From positions 1 to 64,000 of the forward strand of contig JANUWI010000012.1 in assembly GCA_025504975.1 (NCBI GenBank): 64,000 nucleotides of DNA, written 5' to 3'. Position 1 is the first letter of the stretch, and every line of letters begins with the position of its first letter. A program made the position numbers and the translations under genes. Source of the DNA: Plenodomus lindquistii. Its lineage: Eukaryota > Ascomycota > Dothideomycetes > Pleosporales > Leptosphaeriaceae. This document shows, piece after piece, positions 56,094 to 64,000 of the stretch. A model generated the notes under the pieces. It was not told the origin of the DNA. It saw only the letters and a list, made by a program, of their open reading frames with translations, and ran no database searches.

Positions 56094-57360
56094 CTAAGGA
56101 GTAGACACAACATCCCCCAGGATAGGAAACCCCTCGTCATCAAAATTCACTGCCCGCCCCGTCCGATACGAATGCTGCAGCGCGGTACAGATCTTACCCG
56201 CCTCAAACGCATCATCCGCCTTACAAGTCAATGGCGTATCAAAAAGCACCGCATTTGCAAACTCCGTCACGTCGGCCAGAAACGTCTCTGGAAACAACTG
56301 AAACGCGTCCGGCACCGTCACCTTGCGCACGCCATGCTGATCCCTAATCTCGACATTACTCGCCGCGCTAACAACAGCATGCCCCTTTGTACCGTTTACG
56401 CGCGTCGAGTCCTCGAACCCGTTTGTCGTTGTGCGCGCAAGATGCGTGGTCCAGACTTTACCGTTGGTGAATTCCACAAAGCCCCATGCGTTGTCTGCGT
56501 CTCCGAAGGCTGCGAGGTCAGTGTAGACGGCGCGCTGTCCAATGGCTGTGACGCGTTTGACTTGCTTCTTGGGGTTTGTGAGGTTGGATTGTACGTCTAG
56601 GAGGTAGCGGCCTGCGTCAATCTATATCGGGGTTAGGTGGGATTTGTGTGTGGGGGAGTAAAGGGCGAGAACGACTTACGTGGTGGATGCCCATGTCGAG
56701 GAATATGCCGCCCGAGTGTGCGGCAAAAGCTACAAAGTGTCCTGGAACTTGTGAGATTGAGGCACAGGTGTGGATACATGGAATTGAAAAGCATAAGTGT
56801 GTAACGTACCAGCTGGATCTTGGACGTCGCTCATCCAGGTTTCGACTGCGTGGATCTCGCCCAGCTCGCCGCTGTCGACGAGCGCTTTGGCCTCGCGGTA
56901 GGACTTGTCGTCTAAGGCTGGATCAGATTCGCCCTTGTATAATCCGTGAACACAACGACTCACATCGGCGTGTAAATGGGACCAGAAATTTGAGATCTGG
57001 TCGCGATCGCGCCTTGTCAATCACTGCAGCTGTGGTCGCTACGCCCACGGAAATGGGCTTCTCGCACATGACGTGTAGGCCTAGGTCGAGCGCTTGCACA
57101 ATCAGAGGCGCATGTGTGGCGGTCGCTGTACATATCAAGACTGCTTGGGCGCCGCTGTGTTGCAGACACTCGGCTGGGTCGGTAAAGTGCCGTACCGTGG
57201 CTGGCAGATTCTGTGCTGCCCAGGTATCGGTGCCCGGCTTGGTGTCGCAGACTGCGACTAATTCGACGAGGGGTTGCGAGTAGGCGAGGATCTTCGCTCT
57301 TATCACGCCTAATCGACCCAAGCCGAACAGGGCGAATTTGAGGCGAGGAACCGTGGTCAT
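56094..57360 (-). CDS. Gfo/Idh/MocA-family NAD(P)-dependent dehydrogenase
   Basis: Four exons, 57360-56964, 56911-56810, 56741-56680 and 56621-56094, total 1089 nt (362 aa). The Rossmann domain has FALFGLGRLGVIRA and VAVCDTKPG. The conserved CEKPISV (EKP motif) is in exon 1. After splicing the substrate-site motif reads HSGGIFLDMGIHHIDAGRY, which contains the D-x-G-x-H-x-D pattern of inositol-2-dehydrogenase-type enzymes. The C-terminal beta-sheet domain follows. It probably oxidises a cyclic polyol or sugar in the cytosol. It lies beside a Zn2Cys6 regulator, an AKR and a sugar-type transporter, which supports a catabolic role. Confidence 0.9.
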
Positions 57361-58113
57361 TCTAATGGGATTTGAGGCAGTGATTGGGAAAGGTGGTGAG
57401 AACGGCAGACTTTATAAAGATGGCAAGGTTTACAAAGATAGGAAAATATACTTCGACACAGATGGCAGAAAAGATTAAGAAGAATATTGAATGACCTGCT
57501 CAAGGAGAAAGAAGAGCAACGTGGATGGAATGTGATTTTCTCGAGCGCGCGTTCAACGTGCCCATGAATTCGGCACGAGACTGACTTACCATCTCGGCGA
57601 ATCGCTCCCCGTTCGAAAACAAGTGGAGAGTATTCATTCGACTCCGGCTGAATCCATAGAGTAGATTGGGCGGACCCACGACTCGTGCTCAAATGCGGCT
57701 CCAGACCTGGGGACGTGTTGTGCGGGGACGCGCTTTCCCATGTCTAGCTATTTTCGCCGTCGGGAAAACCTAAAAACAGGTACCCATGGTAAATGTGAAG
57801 ACAACCCAGAAGCAAGGCTTGAATCTTCACGCGACCATGACAGAATTCAGCCCTAGAAACCTGGATACGCTCAAGATTACAATGACAGCAGCTGTTGACA
57901 ACTATAGAAAATTCAATCTTTGGTGGGCGATAGTGTATTTATTGTGTTGTTCATAAAAGTGTACACGGCTGATAGCACACTTTTCTGACTAACCGAGGGA
58001 CCGCTCAAGGCTCGACTATTACAATCATTAACGCTACCCCACACCCCAGTACATCTCGGCGACTTCTCCCACAAGCAACTACACTTTCCTTCCCATGCAC
58101 TCACCTATGTAAC
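57361..58113. promoter_or_regulatory. Divergent promoter of dehydrogenase and Zn2Cys6 regulator
   Basis: This 750-bp stretch separates two divergent start codons. I see no gene. It includes CTCGAG near 57540 and a 14-bp GAATTCGGCACGAG at 57566-57579, discussed under rejected items. Confidence 0.5.
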
Positions 58114-60148
58114 ATGCCCCCGCCACGCCGGCCAAGGATCAGACCGTGCGAGCAATGCAAGCAAAAACACTTGAAATGTATGTTACACAACTGGCGTAGC
58201 TCGCCGTTGAGTTGTGTCTAACGATTAGTTAGGCGACGGCGAGTGTCCTTGTGCATGCTGCCAGAAGACGGGTGTGCAGTGCAAGCCGGCCAATCAGACG
58301 CTACGCCTCAAGGTGTATACGGCACCAAAGAAGAAGAGGGCGGGACCAGGAACAGATCCTTCTCCACCCCCAGTCCATTCTCGTGACCTCTTCTCTATAC
58401 TGGATCCAAGCCAGCCCGAGACAAACGGGCACCCAGCTGCGGCCACAAGTCCGGTTCGCACATCATTTTCAGGAGAGTCGCCACTGTCCCAGTTCCAATC
58501 GACTGGCGGCAGTGAGCAGAGTTTCGTTCCGAGTGCCACGGCCCAAGACCGCCTACCGTACAATGGAGGCCACGCAGCCTTGCTTAACCAAAGCCCGGAT
58601 AGTATTGGGCCAACCCCAGGCATGCCCGACTATTCTGGCGATTCGGAAAGAAGTGAAATCATTGCAGCCGACTTGGAACCAGGGTTGCATGATCACCCAT
58701 CCTGGAATTTCGAAGACATGTCCACTCCCCCTGCAAAGCCTGGTCCGCTGGGTCCACAAGAAGCATGCCTCATCCGTTGTTTTGCACAAAGGCTCGCCAC
58801 AACAGTAAGTGATCAATTCCATGCAGATTTTATGGGCATAGAGATCTTGTCTTGACTTTTACCATGTAGTATGATACTACGGACAGGACCGGCCATTTTG
58901 CGACTCATCTTCCTTTGCGAGCTCTGAAAAACTCCCTTGTACTCAACGCAATTTGTGGCATTTCCGCCCAGTACCTACTACGCATGGGCAAACGGTCATC
59001 GTCACCGGGTGTTGTAGATTATCAAGGGACAAAGCTCCCATTTCTTACCGAGGAATCAGTGATACAGTACCAGAGCACGTGTATAAAGCTTCTTATTGAT
59101 GCTTCTGCCAATCCAGAGCAGCATGCCGATGGCGATATTTTGTCAGCAATCACCATTCTTCGATTTCACGAGCAAAACGATGGTGAGAGCTTGCCGCCTA
59201 CTTCATTTCTCTATTCTTATAGCTCCATAAATTGGCTCATCTTGACGGTACATGATGATCTAACTTACACGTGTAGTCTTGATGACCGGATCGGACTTTG
59301 AAGTCTTCCAGCGAGCGGTGCAACACAACTTTGAGACGCAGTTTGCCCAAGGCCGTGGATTGGGACTAGCTCTCCCCAGTCTCTTCACCCCTCTCCCTAT
59401 CACGCAACCGAGCCATCTGTCAGCAAACATTGCTGCATTTCTTGTAGCCCTGCGAATGGAAATTTGGGCAGTGCTGCTATATCAACGTCCCATGAGATTA
59501 CCAATCCCACCGTTCAAAGACTGCCGGCGCATCGATCCCGGCGAGGTTGATGACGACTATCTATGGACCAGAAGAGTCCTCGTATGGTGTGCACATGTGC
59601 TGAAGCTTCATTTCGGTAGCCAAGGAGTAGAGGTGAGCAATGACGGCTATGCGAGTGCATCCGAGTTGTGGGGTGCGCTCAAGGCCTTTGAATTCGATTG
59701 GGACACGCGACCGCCTCCCTGTTTCCAGCCCCTCTATTTCCGAGCTAACGCTCCGGAACAAGGGCGTTGGTTTCCGGAGCTGTGGCTGGCCAACCCATGC
59801 CAAGTTATGGCCCTCCAGCACATTGAACTCGGGCGGATGATGCTGGCTAACTACGAAGCTCAGCTGCAAAGTCGGAGGCTAGGTGGCGGTGAGCTCGCCT
59901 CTCAGGCTTCTGAGGCCCTCTTCTTACATTCGACGAGAATCATATGTGGACTTGCGGTCTGTCATTCGGATCGGCACGAGGCCCTTACGAGCGCTGCGGT
60001 GGCGATTTCCATGTGCGGCAAGTATGTACGTGAATCGGGGGAACGAGCAGCTATGCTTTCCATTCTCGATCAGCTTAGGAATGATTTCGGTTGGAACGTC
60101 AGTCATGCTGTGAATGCGCTTGGTAATGGGATTGGAGATGCGACCTGA
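58114..60148 (+). CDS. Zn2Cys6 transcription factor
   Basis: Four exons, 58114-58177, 58233-58804, 58870-59182 and 59277-60148, total 1821 nt (606 aa). The first intron splits the zinc cluster. The joined motif is CEQCKQKHLKC followed by DGECPCACCQKTGVQC, preceded by basic PRRPRIRP. There are extra Cys residues compared with the minimal CX2CX6C consensus. Residues 60-200 are Ser/Pro-rich and disordered. The second half has the fungal-specific regulator features (LKNSLVLNAICGISAQYLLR, ALRMEIWAVLLYQRPMRL, DDDYLWTRRVLVWCAHVLKL). It is probably a nuclear activator of the adjacent genes, because it sits between a dehydrogenase and an AKR/transporter pair; that target assignment is inference. Confidence 0.9.
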
Positions 60149-60498
60149 GCTTCTGTATGTACATAGTATTCGTTCCAAAACATTTTCCTTCCAAAGTAGA
60201 GTGGTGAACGTTTTGGACGATACCGTGTATAGGAAAAAAGCTTATATCTATTAGGTCACCAACACTAGAAAACTGGCTATCAGCGTCTACACTACCCACC
60301 AAGAGGCTGACAAACGTGCTTCTGCCTTGTAAAGTTCACTCTTAGTATGTTCCAGAGTATACAGTAACCTCTGTGCCCAAAAGCCATTCCTCGTACTTGA
60401 TCTAGGAGTATAAGAGTACAGTAATTTCTAGCGTAGGGGTGTTCATCATAACATACGCGCTCTTCGTGTTTCCTTGCTACAGCTGTATTCTTACCGGA
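60149..60498. other. Intergenic region between convergent genes
   Basis: It should hold the 3' UTRs of the Zn2Cys6 regulator and the aldo-keto reductase. No gene is seen. Confidence 0.5.
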
Positions 60499-61821
60499 CT
60501 AGTCAGAATTCGCGGCAGGGCCATACCAGTCTTCGAATCCAAGATCCCAACCCCACAAAGGCGTGTTGATGCGCTTCGCCTTGCCTCCTGCAGCTAGACT
60601 GTCTAGCAGCGACAAATCTTCGTCGGACAATTCGACGACTGTCTTGTTGCTGACAATCCTCTTTTCGTGTACCGACTTTGGCAACACAACTACACCCTTG
60701 TTGACATGGTAGCTAATCAGAATCGTGGCAGGGGACACATCGTACTTCTTTGCGACTTGCTGGATGGTTTCATCGGACATGAGAGGAGCGCCTAAGGTAG
60801 AGAAGTGGAGTCAGCGACAGGTCAGTTTCCAATAGCGCCTCCCACATACCCGCAGATCCAAGAGGTGAGTAGGCCTCTAGTAATATGTTGTACTTTGCGC
60901 AAAATTCCCGAAGCTTGTGTTGGGGCAGCATAGGATGCAGCTCTACTTGATTGACTGCGGGAACGACCTCCCAAGTCTTGCTCAATTTTTCCAGGTATGG
61001 AATTGACCAGTTGGCGACACCAATAGCCTTGACTTTCCCCGACTTATAGACCTCTTCCATCTGGCGCCAAGTCTCACTTTGATCCCACTCTCGGTCAACA
61101 GATCGTGTGCCGTCTGGATTCACGGGGAGAAGCGCGCTCGACTCGTTCTGTTGTACATCCCCCAAGTTAGCTCTTTGCTGGGTGATATATTGATGCGAGG
61201 CAGTCTCTGGACTTACGGGAACTAGGCGCACCGGCCAATGAATCAGCTATTGTTGTGTCAGATTACCCTTAATGGCATGCAGTCCATGCCAGCTTGCCAC
61301 GTACGTAAAGATCGAGATAGTCTGTGCCAAGAGCGTCGAGAGACTTTTGAAGACCCTCTTTGACGTTGGGCTGATCGGTATTCCAGAGCTTGCTTGTCAA
61401 GAAGATTTCCTCGCGAGGTACGCCGCTATCCTGAATACCTTTGCCAACCTCGTGTTCGTTGCCTGTCCGACGGGCTACGTGTTAGCCACCGAGTCGTAGT
61501 TCAATTGCATCGCGCTTGAATCTTTTTTCGGACGAACCATAAATTCTACACGTCAGTTAGCAACCGCAATATTCAGCAACATTGGAAAGACTGAGGGCCT
61601 GTCATCACACCTACAAAGCTGCGTCGATGTGACGGTATCCCTGTTTCAAGGCAAAAGACACCGCATTGACAACCTCGCCGGGCTCTGATTTCCAGGTACC
61701 TTTTCAATCAGAATTAGTTTTTTCTTCTGAATCCTTTCTTCTGTATGACATGTGACTTACCCAACCCAATAGCAGGGATGGAAGCTCCTGTATTGAGCTT
61801 AAAGTGCGAAGGGGGTGCCAT
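60499..61821 (-). CDS. Aldo-keto reductase
   Basis: Seven exons: 61821-61761, 61699-61615, 61545-61538 (8 nt), 61462-61305, 61246-61217 (30 nt), 61147-60850 and 60791-60499. They sum to 933 nt (310 aa). The AKR tetrad is complete: Asp in GYRHIDAA, Tyr in LIYGNEHEVG (rebuilt across the 8-nt exon), Lys in FLTSKLW and His in LIHWPVRL. The NADPH-binding region includes AYSPLGSAG and PKSVHEKRI. The family reduces aldehydes, ketoses or polyol precursors in the cytosol. The divergent transporter and nearby regulator suggest a sugar, polyol or quinate-type substrate. The W-G-W-D-L C-terminal motif is typical of fungal AKRs. Confidence 0.92.
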
Positions 61822-62748
61822 CTGTGGGTGCAGCTGTGCTTTGGGAGACGGGAATGAAGTTTCTTCCTGGTTGTTTGGAATTCGGTAACAAGGAGAGTAT
61901 TTACACTTGTAAAGAGAAACAGAAGCACCAGATTTTTGTCACACGGTTCAAGGTGCAGCAGAGCTTAAGTACCTACACTGCCTTTTTCGCGTCGGTGAAG
62001 TTAAGCAGTGAAAATCGTTGCTTGGCCTCCTCATCTTCGCCGGGTCTCCTGTAACAAACCCATGTCAAAAGGATGGGTCCTCATGTAAACTTCGCCGGGA
62101 CAGAGTTGGACTTGGACTTGCTTGCGCCTGGAAGCAGCAATTATTTCCACCATGGAAAGGCATTCGACGATTCCATACCTTATAACGTCATGTAACAGAC
62201 TTTCGAACCATCATAGTGGTACTTGCTCTTGATTCGTCGAGATTATTAAACACGTGGCGATCACCACGCAATACCGCTGTTCACGCAAATACGCAAGTTA
62301 GATCGCCGAATATCTACAAACGAGGATATTTTGGCCGGGTGGCGTTTTTCTGCTCTGTGGGGATCCCCAGATTATGCACGACTACACACCGGTATACGAC
62401 TTAGCTTCAATGCCCTCCAACCATGTCAACCCCAGTGCGCCATGGCCTCGGAGGCTGGGCACTATTCAGTGTGGGGTTCAGACCGTGCAATTCCTCGTGC
62501 AAGGATTCAATCCTGTGTTCCCAATTATGCGCGGCCTACTAGTCTTACCCCGTACACGCGCACGCCTCATGGGGCTGGTAATGACAAACCTCGGGCCTTC
62601 AAGCTGTTCCCCGGCTTTTCCCAGCTCGAGGCTTGCTTCTCCATCGCAAGATGGTTATAAAGTCCATCATTTCCCATAACATCTCCCTCCCTGTGATCAA
62701 CTCTTTCCAGCAATCTGGTTTACATTGTTCCCCTTTGACTACTTCATC
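61822..62748. promoter_or_regulatory. Divergent promoter of AKR and MFS transporter, with repeated decamer
   Basis: This 927-bp region lies between divergent start codons. CTTCGCCGGG occurs twice as a direct repeat (62035-62044 and 62090-62099), 55 bp apart, and could be an operator for the neighbouring Zn2Cys6 factor. A short hydrophilic frame (62374-62679) looks random. Confidence 0.5.
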
Positions 62749-64000
62749 ATGGAGAAAAGCGACGATTATGATACACCATCGAAGACCAATACCGACGTCG
62801 CCAGAGTGGAGAACCTCGAGGAACATACGGTCATAGATGTCAACGGCACCGACATTGCATATGGCAAGAATGGCATCCCAGGGCTCATCGGATCCCCTTA
62901 CGTCTTTGGTGCAGCACTCCTGGCTTCATTAGGTGGCTTTTCTTTTGGCTACGACCAGGGTGTCATCTCTATCATCAATGTCATGCCACAGTTCCACGCT
63001 GTTTACCCCAGAGCAGAGACTGCTTTTGGCAAGAGCTTCATGACAGGTATGCTGGAGCTCGGCGCCTTCATCGGATGTATCTTCATGCCGGCGCTGGCAG
63101 ACAGAATCTCCCGCAAGTGGGCTTTGACCGTCGCCGTGGTCATTTTCAACATTGGTGCCATTATGCAGACGGCAGCTCCGAATTACGATGTACTGGTAGC
63201 CGGGAGAACTATTGGTGGCATCGGTGTTGGCACACTGGCAATGGTAAGTGTTTCCCCTTTTTTCATTTTTGCTATAGAATGCCAAAAGTCTGACACAAAC
63301 GCGTTGGAAACTAGGGAGCACCCATTTACATATCCGAACTCTCTCCCCCGAATCTGCGAGGTACACTGCTAGTGCTGGAGTCAATCAGCATCGTTTCCGG
63401 TGTCTGCATCTCCTTTTACACTACTTATGGTACACGCCACATAGCCAGCGAAGCATCTTTTCGACTTCCTTTTGGCCTGCAAATGGTCAGCGCTACGTTT
63501 CTCGGTGTCGGGCTACTCTTCTACCCGTTTTCCCCTCGATGGCTTGCCCTCGTCGGTCGCAAAGAAAAATGTCTACAAAGTCTTAGGCGCCTTCGAGGCC
63601 TTCCAGAGACAGACCCTCGCGTACAGGCCGAGTACCATGGCATCCTCATCGAGGTAGAGGTTGAAAAGTCGTTGCAGGAGAAGCATCACACAGGCGTCTC
63701 TGGTATCAAGCTCGAGGTACTCGGCTGGCTGGACCTGCTTAAGAAGAAGACTTGGCGTCGCACTGTTGTAGCTTGTGGCGCCACATTCTTCCAGCAGTTC
63801 TCTGGGGTAAACGGCTTCATTTACTATGCCCCAACTCTCTTCGCCTCCCTTGGTCAGGATCCGGAGATGGCGCTCACCATGTCTGGCATTTTCAACATCC
63901 TACAGCTGGTCGGTGTCGCTCTCTGCTTCGTTGTCATCGATCACGTCGGTCGCAGACCCTTGGCCATCTTTGGTGCTCTTGGAGGCGCCACCACATGGGG
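62749..64000 (+). CDS. MFS sugar-type transporter, 3' end outside the window
   Basis: Exon 1 is 62749-63243 and exon 2 starts at 63315 after a 71-nt intron (GTAAGT..AACTAG); it stays open to the window end. The part seen covers about the first 390 residues. Sugar-porter signatures are present: GGFSFGYDQGVIS in helix 1, ADRISRKWAL after helix 2, AGRTIGGIGVG, then GAPIYISELSPPNLRG across the junction, PRWLALVGR (the PESPR-like site) and QQFSGVNGFIYYAPTLF, then DHVGRRPLAIFG. It should import a hexose, polyol or quinate-like compound across the plasma membrane. The N-terminal ~45 residues are a hydrophilic cytosolic leader. An upstream TTG at 62725 is in frame but ATG 62749 is preferred. Confidence 0.92.

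Noticed and set aside
57566..57579. GAATTCGGCACGAG, identical to a widely used cDNA-library EcoRI adaptor
   Set aside because: It is a single 14-bp match inside otherwise continuous promoter-like sequence between two intact divergent genes, with no vector sequence nearby. Chance is more likely than contamination, though read inspection would settle it.
1..64000. CRISPR arrays, bacterial operons, rRNA or tRNA genes
   Set aside because: No regularly spaced repeats of CRISPR type, no ribosomal RNA segments and no foldable tRNA were seen. The window is eukaryotic throughout.

Overview
The window looks like the left end of a chromosome from a filamentous ascomycete (Pezizomycotina). A plant-associated Dothideomycete is my best guess, but that is inference. 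The evidence is CCCTAA telomere repeats reading inward from the left, 45-100 nt introns with GT..AG ends and CTAAC-type branch sites, a long TpA-rich block that looks like repeat-induced point mutation (RIP), and typical fungal families: HET, highly reducing PKS, UstYa-like, Zn2Cys6, and a fungal RALF-like peptide.

Region 1 (1-4468) is a telomere-associated, endonuclease-lacking Penelope-like retroelement. Two nearly identical ~360-bp terminal repeats (1-360 and 4002-4361) each carry a complete hammerhead ribozyme fold. Between them lie a basic ORF1 and a reverse transcriptase ORF2. The element sits distal to a (CCCTAA)n tract at 4375-4468, as expected if it primed on a chromosome end. Region 2 (4469-11970) is a 7.5-kb AT-rich block without intact genes. 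On the minus strand it still reads as gag, reverse transcriptase, RNase H, integrase and chromodomain of a RIP-degraded Ty3/gypsy chromovirus.

Region 3 (11972-22295) is a subtelomeric biosynthetic pair: a 2-oxoglutarate/Fe(II) oxygenase and a divergently transcribed, apparently intact highly reducing PKS (KS-AT-DH-cMT-ER-KR-ACP, 2454 aa after removing seven introns). Region 4 (22.3-36.4 kb) holds an EsdC-like glycogen-binding protein, a TinA/ADIP coiled-coil protein, a secreted FAD oxidoreductase, a prolyl iminopeptidase and a large HET protein. Then comes about 5 kb with no convincing gene (36.4-41.6 kb).

Region 5 (41.6-55.7 kb) mixes housekeeping and secreted functions: a small membrane protein, a Gly-rich secreted protein, divergent PET117 and VMA10, a TGL2-like lipase, a RALF-like secreted peptide, a UstYa-family protein and an arrestin-like adaptor with a PPxY motif. 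Several of these genes have very small exons. Region 6 (56.1-64.0 kb) looks like a small catabolic group: a Gfo/Idh/MocA dehydrogenase, a Zn2Cys6 regulator, an aldo-keto reductase and a sugar-type MFS transporter cut by the window end. The last two share a promoter containing a repeated decamer.

Exon coordinates were worked out by hand from splice consensus and reading frame. Unless stated otherwise, each joined CDS is a multiple of three and restores the family motifs. No database search was run.
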